Assembly: GCA_949317995.1 (NCBI GenBank)
Contig: OX439044.1
Coordinates: 31,382,733 to 31,446,732 of the forward strand
Direction: 5' to 3'
Length of the DNA: 64,000 nt
DNA from: Acholoe squamosa
Taxonomy: Eukaryota > Annelida > Polychaeta > Phyllodocida > Polynoidae
Below, in pieces: positions 53,696-64,000 of the stretch. Made by a program: the position numbers and the translations under genes. The notes below the pieces were generated by a model. That model ran no database searches. It was not told the origin of the DNA and saw only the letters and a program-made list of their open reading frames with translations. Within the stretch, counting starts at the first letter, position 1. Every line of letters starts with the position of its first letter.

Positions 53696-56452
53696 ATGGC
53701 GTGGCTAACTATACTATGTGTCTTATGTTCCTTGTGGGGTGTGGTAGATGCTGGAAGGCACACTTTCGAGACTTTAGAGAGAGCCGAATTAGGTGTCATT
53801 TTGCAACCTGGTAGACGTATTTCTACGGCTGAGCACAATCATGTGTCACAAGTGTTTGTATTAGAGATACCAGATAGATTACCAGAGCCGGAAATGGAAA
53901 GTATTTATGAACAATGTGTGAAGAACATGCAGGTTATGTGTGATATTCAACATCATAACAGAACCTTATTATTTGAAGATACCTGTGACAACATCAAACA
54001 GAAAGAAGAATGGTTGAATCAAATTATTAGAAAATTAATACAGGCCAGAGAGGAGGAAGTGGAAAAGCTGATGGAAAACATACCTGAACAACAACAAGTC
54101 AAAAGATCTAAGAGAGCAGGTATACCAGGTCTAAATATTATAGGAGAGTTGTCGTACTATATTTTTGGCACTGGGAGAGCTGATGATGTAGCCAGAAATG
54201 AAAAGGATATTCAATTACTGAAGACATCATATTATAAGATGCGTGATGTTATTAAAACATTGGCCACAAGTACTAGCAATGGCTTGGAGGACGTCATGGC
54301 GGAAGTGGGAGAGTTGGCTGATAGACAGTTACAATTGTATGAAATGGCTAAGATATCATTGAAGAGACGGAAGTTGCTGGAAAGAACTCAAACTATGCAC
54401 AGTGTGGCATTATATGAACTATCCATTGTATACAACCATGAAAGCCTGCTGACAAGGGTCAAATGGGGGTATATTATACATTTATTAAATGAACTCATTG
54501 AGATAAAGGATATGGCAGCTGAGGTAAGATTGGCATCACGAAGAAAACTATCCTCAAAATTGGTCACTAGAGAAGATTTGAAAGAAGCTATAATCAACAC
54601 TGAAGTATATCTAAAGGCTACGTACCCACGATTTAGAGTCGCTTTTACTGATCCGGAATATTACTATGATAATAGTGTGGTGCGAGTATATCAGCACCAA
54701 GGTCGTGTAAAAATGCAGATAAGGATTCCGGTGGTGTCAGAGGAACACATATTTTGTGTATACTCTGTAAAGGTGTTTCCAGTACCAGTGCGGCTGGCCA
54801 ATAAAGAAGCTGACGGGACGAGAATAGAGGGATTGCCATCAGAAGTAGCCATATCAAAGAATGGGCGGTATTATATATCAGAGCCAGTGGTGAATTGGGC
54901 GCGTTGCCATGGCAACTCAATAGCAGTATGCCCAGATATTCCACACATGAGAAAAATAGCCGAGCGAGGGTGCATGGCGGCACTAATAAGAAATGACAAG
55001 GTGGCCATAGCAGAAACATGTGAGATCAACTATATAGTGCAACCAAATTTTCCTTCATTTGCGATAGCACTGGGAAAGGGTCGTACTTTGGTATCGGGAC
55101 CCGACATACAAGGTCAATTGATGTGTCAGTCAAGCCCACCTGTTAAGGTGAACATGCATCATTACGCCATATTGAACATTGGGTGTGATTGCGCATTCAT
55201 GACTGCCGGGGCGTGGATGCCTTACAGTTTGGCAGGATGTGGTCATGTGAACATGGAAACTAATGTGACTTTTGTAAATAACGATTTGCTACAAATGAAC
55301 AGCGTTAAGAAATTGACATGGATAAAGGCCGTATTAAATGGTGAAACTGTAGAGGTATTGCAAGATGAAGTGTTGCCAAAATTAGTAAAGACCAAAATGA
55401 AACACAAGGCTAGGATACAACAGTCGCCAGCAGCTGTCAATCTTAAGAATTTGGTGAGTGCAATGGAAGACGGATCGGCATTACCTGATTTGGATGGCAT
55501 GAGTGGTGGAGGCCATTTTCCTACTGAATCACTATGGGATTATTCACCAATAATGATTGCAGGGGTGATTGTTATGACTCTGATGGTGGTACAATATTTT
55601 TGTTTAAAAAGACTATTAATGGCATACATATTAGCAAGAATGCCTATGAGAATAAGGAGTCTAGAAACTTGGGACTATGAAAAATACGGTGAGGATGTCG
55701 AAGGTAATTATGAGGAAGAAGATCCGGAACACAAAACGACGATAGCTATGTTATCACTGATATTGATAGTGCTGATAATAATAATAGCGCTACTGGTGAG
55801 GAAGGTGCGACAACTAAAGAGGCTTCAACCAGTGGATGGACTGTATCTACAGGTGGCAACTAAAGAGATCACCGAAATAATACCATTGGGGGAGAGTCTA
55901 ATGCCTTTGGACCAGGTATTTCAAAGACCAGCAGAACAGGCTCTTATTAGAGACGTAGCAATAAGCTATTCGTGCCCGAAGTACATAGCTACAGTGCAGT
56001 GGGGTCGAGTGTTATATTCCACTGAGATGGCAACGGCGGAAAACGCAGTGCCATTGCCATTACCGGCCACTGTGAAGGTGTCAAAGAAGTTAGCAGGGAT
56101 ACTGAACGGTGACTATGGATTTACGGTGATGACAAGATTGATTAGGTATAGTGGGGGCCTGGCGACAGGTGTACCACTAGAGATACCTATGATATCAGCG
56201 GCGGGCTGGACACCAATAAGGAATAGAGAGATAAATACACATCAGTTATCTGACACGGGCCATGCCAGAGCCATGGCTCAGTTAAGAAGATCAAGACAGT
56301 TACCAGAAGTACCTGGAGAATCATATGGGGCTACGGCTGTATCATATTCAGTAAACAAGGGTCATAAAGAGTCGGTGAACGTGGCTTTGCGAGGTCAAGA
56401 GCCCAGGACGGGATCGTCATCGGTGTACGTGGACCTGAATGAAAGAGACTGA
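53696..56452 (+). CDS. env: F-type envelope glycoprotein with extended C-terminus
   Basis: 918 residues from ATG 53696 (GAAATGG). Residues 2-20 form a signal peptide (W-L-T-I-L-C-V-L-C ... V-V-D-A). A furin site R-S-K-R ends at 54115 and is followed by A-G-I-P-G-L-N-I-I-G-E and Y-I-F-G, the fusion-peptide arrangement of baculovirus F and errantivirus Env. Heptad-rich helices follow, then a Cys-containing ectodomain. Membrane segments lie at about residues 617-638 and 685-702, separated by an acidic loop, and 215 residues follow the second. Ordinary F-type Env has one anchor and a short tail. It should mediate membrane fusion of particles. Activity is not shown by sequence. Confidence 0.9.
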   Translation: MAWLTILCVLCSLWGVVDAGRHTFETLERAELGVILQPGRRISTAEHNHVSQVFVLEIPDRLPEPEMESIYEQCVKNMQVMCDIQHHNRTLLFEDTCDNIKQKEEWLNQIIRKLIQAREEEVEKLMENIPEQQQVKRSKRAGIPGLNIIGELSYYIFGTGRADDVARNEKDIQLLKTSYYKMRDVIKTLATSTSNGLEDVMAEVGELADRQLQLYEMAKISLKRRKLLERTQTMHSVALYELSIVYNHESLLTRVKWGYIIHLLNELIEIKDMAAEVRLASRRKLSSKLVTREDLKEAIINTEVYLKATYPRFRVAFTDPEYYYDNSVVRVYQHQGRVKMQIRIPVVSEEHIFCVYSVKVFPVPVRLANKEADGTRIEGLPSEVAISKNGRYYISEPVVNWARCHGNSIAVCPDIPHMRKIAERGCMAALIRNDKVAIAETCEINYIVQPNFPSFAIALGKGRTLVSGPDIQGQLMCQSSPPVKVNMHHYAILNIGCDCAFMTAGAWMPYSLAGCGHVNMETNVTFVNNDLLQMNSVKKLTWIKAVLNGETVEVLQDEVLPKLVKTKMKHKARIQQSPAAVNLKNLVSAMEDGSALPDLDGMSGGGHFPTESLWDYSPIMIAGVIVMTLMVVQYFCLKRLLMAYILARMPMRIRSLETWDYEKYGEDVEGNYEEEDPEHKTTIAMLSLILIVLIIIIALLVRKVRQLKRLQPVDGLYLQVATKEITEIIPLGESLMPLDQVFQRPAEQALIRDVAISYSCPKYIATVQWGRVLYSTEMATAENAVPLPLPATVKVSKKLAGILNGDYGFTVMTRLIRYSGGLATGVPLEIPMISAAGWTPIRNREINTHQLSDTGHARAMAQLRRSRQLPEVPGESYGATAVSYSVNKGHKESVNVALRGQEPRTGSSSVYVDLNERD

Positions 56453-57319
56453 AGGTGATGAATAAAACGCCATCATGATAGAGACTTGGCATAGACGGTG
56501 TCAGGACAAGAGAAAAGGGGGGGGGAGAAAGATATCGTGCAGCTGGCGTGAGACGAAAGGATGGAATAGACAATACAAAGACTGTCTACAAATGAATTGA
56601 TATAATGTCTGGGATTGGTGCCAGTGTATATTATTAAGTAAGATAATATAGCTAAAAGAAACTGTAATTTAAATGTACGACTAACTAATGAGACACTAAC
56701 TACGACGTAATGTAGCAAGTGAAAAGATTTCTGATGTATATACTCGTTGACAAGCTGTGCACGCGTGAGTTAAGTAAGAGGTTGCCAGGTGTAACCCAAG
56801 ACGCGTTAGAGTGTGTTTTAGAGTGATGCTTGGGGCAAAGGGTAGATAGAGGGGAACGTTTCGGAACAAGGAGTTGACAGATGTAAGGAGATTTATTGGC
56901 CCGATTGGGTGTAACTGGTGTCGACTCCCGGGTAAGGATAGTAAAAAGAATATATAAACATAGAATGGGACAAAGTGCTTAGTAAAGGCGAGTGAATGAG
57001 TAAAATAAATAACAAAGGAAAGAAAAACAAATTGAGAATCAAGGAATGAGAGAATTGTAATAATAAAATACATGTTAGAGGACAAGTTTGCGCTAAGAAT
57101 AAGTCACCAATGCAGTGTGGAAAATATATATAGTAATAATGCATGGTATTATATAAGTGTGTTGCATATGTATGTACATGAATAACTATTGAAATGTATA
57201 ATATGATAACGATGATTACCTCAGGTATTAGTGACAAAACAATACATAAGATGTATTCAAGCATAATTTATGCTTGACAATTGGTGTGACTCGCGTCACA
57301 AGAGGGGAGCGCCCGCACC
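56453..57319 (+). other. Untranslated region before the 3' LTR
   Basis: 867 bp. Overlapping hydrophobic frames on the minus strand result from purine-rich plus-strand sequence. Nothing else supported. Confidence 0.5.
57300..57309 (+). promoter_or_regulatory. Candidate polypurine tract
   Basis: AAGAGGGGAG ends ten bases before the 3' LTR. Polypurine tracts usually touch the LTR, so the gap is atypical. Confidence 0.45.
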
Positions 57320-58042
57320 TGTTTTGTCATCAATAGCCAATAATTATAATGAACGGGTATAACAGGGTACATTTGTGTAGGTATTTATTGTATGCTGCAT
57401 TATGTGTGTATTTATTATATGCTATATGGGAGAGTGCTATGGGAGTCCTGTATAGGGTTTATGGTAGTATAGAGTTTATGGTAGGCTGTGGAATGTGTAG
57501 ACGGAGGGGAGTCGTCGAGATCTGGTCAGGTAGATTCTGTAGAGGGGGAGGGGGGAATACGGGTGAGCCAAACACCGGCGTCTGAAAGGTGTGAGGGGTG
57601 GGTAAGAGATAGGGAGGAGTTAGTATTGTGGGAGCAGCCGAGGAGGCAACACATACTCCTGGAGTAGACGAGGATGAAGCCGTTTAATATTTAGTATTAC
57701 ACTTAGCCAATGTAAGAACGGATTGAGCAGGATCTCTATGGCACTTATACCTCTCCAGTAGCATCGGATTGTTAAACATGAACTGCTTGTATGAATAGAC
57801 TGATGTCGTTGAAGCTGTACAACCATGAGTGGACTCATCATCAGCTGTAACTGTGAATAACCAATGAACAATAAATGGTGACTTGTATCGGCGTCTTGGT
57901 GTTGGTTAAAAGGATGGGCTGAGCCAACATCATACCACTAGAGTTAGTCTTCCCAAATACGTGAGAATAGCGGAGTGAGCTGATAATAACTACACAACTT
58001 ATACCACATTAATATACATATAAACACAACCCACACAGCCCA
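57320..58042 (+). repeat. 3' LTR
   Basis: Identical to 40950-41672. Followed by ATAT, the target duplication. Confidence 0.95.
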
Positions 58043-58085
58043 ATATCGTAGTCTGACTACCCCATACAGTGTTTATAGTGAGATA
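58043..58085 (-). pseudogene. Remainder of the interrupted reverse transcriptase relic
   Basis: Twelve or so codons on the minus strand upstream of the Y-G-V motif (L-Y-G-V-V-R-L-R), in frame with 40949 across the insertion. A TAA precedes them, so the target was already dead. Confidence 0.5.
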
Positions 58086-59880
58086 TTACCTTGATTTTTC
58101 ATTGACTTCATGCACTATTTTGTAATCCCAATATTAGAAAAGAAAACAGCAAAAGAGGTTGCTTTTTCTAATACATTGCCTATATAATTTGACCCTTTGC
58201 CAGGTCCCTAGCAATGAGGGTTCTGGTCCCGAGAATAAGCCCTATTGTGTTTTTAGGCCTACTACTACACTTATAGGCCTACGGTACACTTGCACTAGGA
58301 ATGAAATTTGAATCATTTGAATTATAATTGTCATGAAAAAAAGGGTGGAAACGAGAGCTGCCTATATCAGGACTATTTTGGACACCAGGGTAACCATATG
58401 GTAGGCCTAACTGACCAAAGGGTAGCCTGGGTCCCTATGCCATTTTCATTTTTTTTTTTTCTATTAAGGCCTATTGGTAAGAAAAATGATATCATAGGGA
58501 CATTCAAACATGCTTAGCCTCTACAGACCTCTAGATTTGATCAAATACCCTGGTATGGATAGGCCCCTCCAAAAAATAAACTGGTTTCTCATCACCGCGT
58601 GCATCACAAAAATCAGACTTTGAGATTTTTTTTTTTTTTTTTTACATTTTCCAAAGAAAAACATGGTAGAAATGGTCAGGTATAGACCTATTTGGTATCA
58701 AATTAAAGCTTAAGATGTCAGCAACACAGTTTTGAAGAGATAACTTGTTTTCTTTTAACTTATTCAAGTACCTAAGTTCTAGGATAATAAAATGAGAATT
58801 TTTGGGTTGAACCCTCAAGACGCAGTCTATATTTAACTACTATTGGACTAATAGTAAAAAAAAAAAGAAAAAAAAAGGAAAAATAAAATCGCCCTCGTCA
58901 TATTTTTCATGATTTGATGATGAGAAACCAATTTTTTATTTTTAGTTGTCATAAATATGAGGTGAATTTCGGAAAATTTAAATTACCGTATGCACTATTA
59001 ATATTTTTATTAGTGGGTCTTGGCAATTTTCTTCTTTTTTTTTCTTTTGACGAGGGGGGGGGAGCTTATCCAGCCCCCACCCTCTTGGATTGATGGGACC
59101 CAGCCCCCTCCCCCCCCCCCCCCATATTCCTATGTCCTGCATGAGCATATAAACGCTGGCATTTCCTGCGCGGGAAATCAGCTTGGCCGCCAAACATTCG
59201 TCGGGTGAATATCCAACGCGACACCATAGCGTGACGCCATATTTGTTTTTGTTCAGCTGCGAGCGTGGGTGCCGACAAGAATCAAGTGTGTTGCTGAGGT
59301 TTAACAGTCCCTAGGAAGGACATGAGGTGAGAAACTAACAGCAAGGCGTTGCAGAACACAATCAGATAGTCCATAGCCGTAAAGCCTTGTAAATTATCTC
59401 TATTGTGAAAAATCTGTAGAACGGAGCGCCGGACATGGCCCACTCTGTTCCCGCCAGGGGTCCTCGTAGTACGTGGATTTTAATTTTGACATTTTCAGGT
59501 CCAAAAATCTATTTCAGGCCAAATAGAAAGGCAAATTTATGATTTTACTACCAGAAACAAGTAAGAGTGATGGGTATCAGGTTATTATTCTAGTGATAAG
59601 TCAGTTGTGGGCGATGTCAATGAAATGACGACACATCAAATGCACAGTCAACTCAAAGACTCTAGTCTAGACTCTAGGCGACTGTCACTGTGTCAGTGTA
59701 CACTTACAACCCCCCACCTCTTTTCTTGTTGAAGAAGGGGTTTTTGGCGCAGAACTGGGGCGGACCACATCACACATACTTTAAATACTCCTGCCACCCC
59801 CCTCCAAAAAGAAAAAGGATAAAATTAATAGAAAATATATTGAAAAGGAAATGATTATGGTGTCACCACCCCAAAAGCCG
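58086..59880. other. Intergenic, no supported gene
   Basis: T-runs near 58449 and 58626, A-run near 58857, a G-run/C-run pair at 59054 and 59110. A GC-richer piece at 59150-59290 with several CGs may be a promoter relic. No convincing coding frame. Confidence 0.45.
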
Positions 59881-60885
59881 CATCTGATAGGCACTTACCT
59901 ACCCCCAGTGCATGGTTCTGCTGCAGTGGAGGTGTGAAACTGTGATAAAGCTGAAACTGGGGAGTGCTAAACTCTCCTTTTTTGCAAGCTCATTGTGTAG
60001 CTATTTATTAGAGGATCTTAACAAACATGGGCTCATTTTAAAGGGATTGATTAGGGGTTTAATAAGAATCTATTTGAGAAATAATTGATTCAGATAAACA
60101 TTCCATTCTCCCCAAGTGAAGTTACCCCATAACTTTGAAATCATTTTTTGGTATAAAGGCCAAATCTCACATAAAAGAGAATAGTTCCCACACTTTCTAC
60201 AGAAAAAAATGGTTTAGAAACTGTCTAGGTTTTTTCATTTCATAGGGGAACAGGATGTTTGCCAGATCCCAACAAAATTTTAGCGTGCCATTCGCTATCA
60301 CCCTTCCACCAGCTTCTCCATGTTAGGTACTTGTCTGTTTGCTAGAATCCAGTCCTATGTATATCATTTATATAGCAATGGATAGAGCTGATAAAAATAA
60401 GTGGATTTCCTTTTTAAATGAAGTCTTTACATCAATTTAAAGGGAAATTCTGACCGATTAAAGATCTCATATCAACTCCATAATTTTGCGCCAATTCTGT
60501 GAGATCGCTAAACCGCAGATGATATTAGGTCAAGGTAAAATCCCTTTAAATTGTTAACTTTTGATATGATACATTGATTTTCAACCTTTTATGGGGAACT
60601 CTTCCATACATGAAAAGAAAATAGTCAAAAATAATGATTTAAGAGATGTAGCCACTCCTGTATCAGATATGCTTGATCACAAATCTGGGCCCTATTTAAA
60701 CTCCTAATAGTGGCAGAATTTTGGGTTCGATTTGGGGTCTTTGATCATTCATAACTTCCCTTATACTTGGCATAAAGACTTCATTTAAAGAGCAAATCCA
60801 TTTCTTTTGATGAGATCTATCCATTGCTTAAAAGATAAAATGCATGGGACAAAGTCTTGAAAACTAGGTAAGTGCCTACATCTGA
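59881..60885. mobile_element. Foldback element, about 1 kb
   Basis: CATCTGATAGGCACTTACCT at the left is mirrored by AGGTAAGTGCCTACATCTGA at the right. An inner pair, AGCAATGGATAGAGCT...AATGAAGTCTTTA at about 60374-60430, is mirrored at about 60772-60830. No coding capacity. Confidence 0.6.
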
Positions 60886-61058
60886 CTCTCTTCTGGGGAT
60901 TTGTACCTGGCCGCAAGTAGAATGACATCACACTGGAGACAAACATTCACGCCGCCTCAGTTCCTCTGGGACATGGTGGGACCATGCTGTCACACACTTC
61001 TGAGTGTTTTCAGATGAGATCTCATCTGAATAATAATCTTCCATTTAAGTTTCCATAA

Positions 61059-61373
61059 GGGAGTGGTCATTATTTATCAACAGGGGGGGGGAGGGTGGGT
61101 TTGAGGGGGGGGCGTAAAATTTTTCAGACCCCTCCCGAGGGGGGGGCTAAAAAAATTTTGACCCCTCTTGAGGGGGGGCTAAAAAAATTCACCCTTTTTT
61201 TAGCAAAAAAGCCCGCGCGCTACTATAGATCAAAGAGGGGCGCGAAAACTCTCCGCACCGGTGGGGGGCGCAAAAAAATTTGACTGCCGTCGAGGGGGGG
61301 GCGTAAAAAATTTCCGCGCGTCCGCGCGAAAACCCACCACCCCCCCCCCCGTTGATAAATAATGACCACTCCC
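61059..61373. mobile_element. C/G-tract MITE, copy 4 (inverted relative to copy 3)
   Basis: GGGAGTGGTCATTATTTATC ... GATAAATAATGACCACTCCC flanked by TAA. Interior words (CGCGCGCTACTATAGATC, CTCCGC) are the reverse complement of copy 3. Confidence 0.75.
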
Positions 61374-61798
61374 TAAGTTTCAAATGATCTCATCTGAATG
61401 TAATTCAAATTCAGATGAGATCTGGCATATATCCTTGATCTGGCATATATCCGAACCCCCGTTTGGCCGGGCACCCCGGGAACCGTCAACGTTTGTCCAA
61501 AAGCCTTGTGGCCATCCAAAAAATCACAGGTCTTCCACATTTGACCTGATATTGAACATACTTAAAATTCTCACAGTGCTTAGCAACCTACACCATATTT
61601 TAGCTTATGAAATGGAGAAAAAAATAAGATAGGTCCACATAAACATAGTCAGGCTAGATTTTGTGCAAATTGCCATGGTAAGCAGGTAGTGATTTTTGCA
61701 TAGTGAGACCTGATCAGCGCATGAAAACACATCAGGACCTCTTCACCCTCATAAACTTCCACTGAATTTATGTTTTGAACAAAAAATATTCTGGGACT

Positions 61799-61985
61799 AT
61801 TTTGTCTATTGAGGTTTCCCATAATACACTCTGTTTGTGGAGGGTTCCTGATAATTACCATAAGTAGGTCAGTCACATGACCAATGCCATTGGCCAGACT
61901 AGGTCACATGACTGACCTACTTATGGTAATTAGCAGGAACCCTCCACAAACAGAGTGTATTATGGGAAACCTCAATAGACAGAAT
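61799..61985. mobile_element. Palindromic hairpin element, copy 2
   Basis: Same family as 4812-4983 with more complete arms: TTGAGGTTTCCCATAATACA at the left and TGTATTATGGGAAACCTCAA at the right. Confidence 0.85.
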
Positions 61986-64000
61986 TGAAACACTCCTACT
62001 ACTCATTCTGATACCAAATAACAATGGTAGGCACTTTGACAACACTGCAGTGGAGGGTGAGAAAAGCTGGCAGGCTGGAGTAACACTTTTAGATAGCTGT
62101 GAATAAGGCCTTCATTCGTGGCCTCGTGTTAAGCGCCGATTTTTTTTATACTAATATTCTGTTTCTCATATATGTTGATATTTATTCTTAAGGTCATGAT
62201 ATTAATCTACCCACCAGCGAAATCTGGGTTGAAAAAGACCAATTATTAACTCGGAAAGTTTACTTTTCCGAGTTTTTAGAGACAGGTGGGGGCAGGGTGA
62301 CACTTTAAGAACTAAATTGCGTGTTTCAGAGATGGGACTGTTCCCTTCAACCTCAAATAACATGAAAATGCTTAAATATGAAGCAAAATGAAACCTGTCA
62401 TAAAATAGTGTACATATTCAGGAACATAGAGGTGTAATTGTTACCTATTATCTGGTTCTTATCTTTCTGATATTAAGGTTTTAAAAAAGTAGGTCATCTC
62501 AAAATGGGAGCAACATCCTTTGTGCTCTCAATGCTTTTCTATTGAGGTGTCAGCTTAGGGTGTCAGGTTTCCCGCCGTTTTTAAACAGGGTGATGGTCTC
62601 ATTGTTTATTATTTAGCAGGGGGAACTGAGGTGTTTCCAGCTAGGGGGTAATGGGAAATGAATATTCTATACCATAGTGTTTTCTCCTTGGTTTATTCCA
62701 CTTGAATATAGCAGCATATAACTGTGTATAATAGCATTACTCTAACACATAATATTACATGAATATATAGCGATAGATAAGATATTTTGAAAGGGGAGAG
62801 ATTTTCTGATACTTGGTCCACCTATGTTTAGTACATCCTGTGTCCTACCCTGATAAAATATGAGCCAGCTACAACCCTTCAGTCTGCCTAGTTCACTTAT
62901 TTCTCACTAGGAGCCACCACCTCTATAGAACAGTGCTGATGTCAGCTACATCCTGTCACCCACTGTGGCTCATTATTTAGCAGGGAGGACTGAGGTGTTT
63001 TTCATGAATGGGCACATTATCACTCTTATTGTTAACTTTTTTATAGGGGGCAGAGAACACTGTCACAACACTTCCACCTGACTCCCGACATCACAAAATT
63101 TTCGATATTTTGCTGTTGGGGATTTAACCTCTTGGTGAAGGTTTGGTAATTTTATGATTCCTTTTCAGGCCTCAGTTATTATTTAAGCACTTGTCAGAGT
63201 TATGTGCAATTCAAATCACTTCACCCCTCGTTGGTATGAACCTTTCCGAGTTACCTGCAATATAAATTGCTTCAACACTCGTTAACCAATTTACTAAACT
63301 TTAATGTCAAGGTAATTTTGAAGCTGGGAACTGGGATCCAAATGAACATGACTGACTGGGGAAGATGTTTAAATTGTCATTGTTATCTTTCTGGGCTGTT
63401 TTCTTTGTCTGTTTGTTCTTGCCCCTGTCCTCATCATTTCGTCTAAACACCTATCATTGATCTCATTGTCCTTGTGTGTACTTGAATGTTTATTTTGTTT
63501 TTCTTTGTATTTACTTCTGATGTTGAAATGAAGAATTTGATACATTGGATTTTTGATAGTTTATTGCGGTTTATGTACTCTGTTGTTCGAAAGAACGTGA
63601 AATATGATTTAGATGGTTTAATGCTTGAATTAGATGTACTTTGTACCTTAAAGTTCGTGATTATTGCTGTAAGCTGGACTTCAATTTTCCACATTGTAAT
63701 TTTGTGAGAAGTTCAAATAAACACTTTTTCAAACCTAAAAAAAGCTGGGATAAACACATGAAACATTGGAGAAACACAAAAGCTTTCACCATAAACATGT
63801 TTTTTGGAGTTGCTTCCCACATAGCGGCCGGGAGCGCAGCGACCGTAGCAACTCCATTATGTTTTCGGTTTGTCAGTGACGTCATGGTCACCTTGTGATG
63901 CAATTTGTGATGTCATACGTCGGTCGTGACGTCACACGTTGGCCGCAGAGTGGCAACTCCTGTCCGTGGTCCTTGCCACATTTTTCTTGTTTAGATAATG
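61986..64000. other. Intergenic to right edge, no supported gene
   Basis: It contains a small perfect hairpin (AACTCGGAAAGT...CTTTTCCGAGTT, about 62250-62276) and a repeated word TATTTAGCAGGG...ACTGAGGTGTTT at about 62610 and 62975. No gene recognised. Confidence 0.5.
63877..63934. promoter_or_regulatory. Two CRE/ATF palindromes TGACGTCA
   Basis: Full sites at 63877-63884 and 63927-63934, exactly 50 bp apart, with a half-related TGATGTCATACGTC between them, in a CG-richer patch. This could be a promoter of a gene beyond the right edge. Confidence 0.35.

Larger units (their letters stand above)
40950..58042 (+). mobile_element. Complete 17.1-kb Ty3/gypsy-type env-bearing LTR retroelement
   Basis: Two 723-bp LTRs, both TG...CA, flank gag, pol (protease, RT, RNase H, integrase in the Ty3/gypsy order), four accessory ORFs (one antisense) and an F-type env. 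ATAT is duplicated at 40946-40949 and 58043-58046. The LTRs show no difference in a line-by-line comparison, so insertion is recent. Errantivirus-like elements usually measure 7-9 kb, so this one is about twice as long. All major ORFs are intact, so it may be competent for transposition or particle formation. That is inference. Confidence 0.93.

Noticed and set aside
56331..57264. Hydrophobic minus-strand frames near the 3' end of the element
   Set aside because: Leu/Ile/Ser-rich products expected from AT- and purine-rich sequence, overlapping each other without a best candidate.

Overview
The window is animal nuclear DNA, most likely from a marine invertebrate. Its protein genes are split by GT...AG introns. 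It is rich in microsatellites, minisatellites and hairpin (MITE-like) elements, and it carries a complete env-bearing Ty3/gypsy-type retroelement. I cannot name the species from the sequence alone.

Left part (1-15 kb): one plus-strand gene enters from beyond the left edge and ends at 13764. I could thread eleven exons together with every intron phase matching (1-3146, 4073-4190, 5222-5458, 6275-7006, 8152-8222, 8938-9001, 9322-9355, 9622-9707, 11062-11151, 11590-11664, 12859-13764), giving about 1852 residues in view. The large first exon carries a coding minisatellite of 10-residue units, the fourth is Ser/Arg/Lys-rich, and the last has a coiled coil. I do not recognise the family.

Middle part (15-40 kb): mostly repeats. 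It holds several foldback elements; two 0.45-kb direct repeats; a 2.5-kb G-rich minisatellite that seems to sit inside a TIR-bounded element; arrays of about 39 bp and about 22 bp; paired hairpin elements; and a C/G-tract family with Harbinger-like TIRs and 3-bp TWA duplications. Two genic remnants are present. One is a basic nuclear-type protein gene in four exon candidates (30.7-32.7 kb) followed by a Cys-rich, RecQ-tail-like fragment. The other is a THAP-domain gene (38.65-39.89 kb) whose domain is split by two insertions, one with a 10-bp target duplication and one a Harbinger-like MITE.

Right part (40.95-58.04 kb): a 17.1-kb LTR retroelement with two identical 723-bp LTRs and a 4-bp target duplication, inserted into a decayed reverse transcriptase gene of another Ty3/gypsy element. 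In order it carries: gag; pol in the -1 frame behind an in-phase GGGAAAC slippery heptamer; a C2H2 zinc-finger ORF; a Cys/Arg-rich ORF overlapping it by TAATG; a stand-alone half-capsid (mini-Gag) ORF; a 417-codon ORF on the opposite strand; and an F-type envelope gene with a furin site, two predicted membrane segments and a long C-terminal domain. The accessory block of four extra ORFs, one antisense, is the most unusual system in the window.

Far right (58-64 kb): no convincing gene. It contains further hairpin elements, a second copy of the palindromic element seen at 4.8 kb, another C/G-tract MITE, and two full CRE (TGACGTCA) sites near the right edge.
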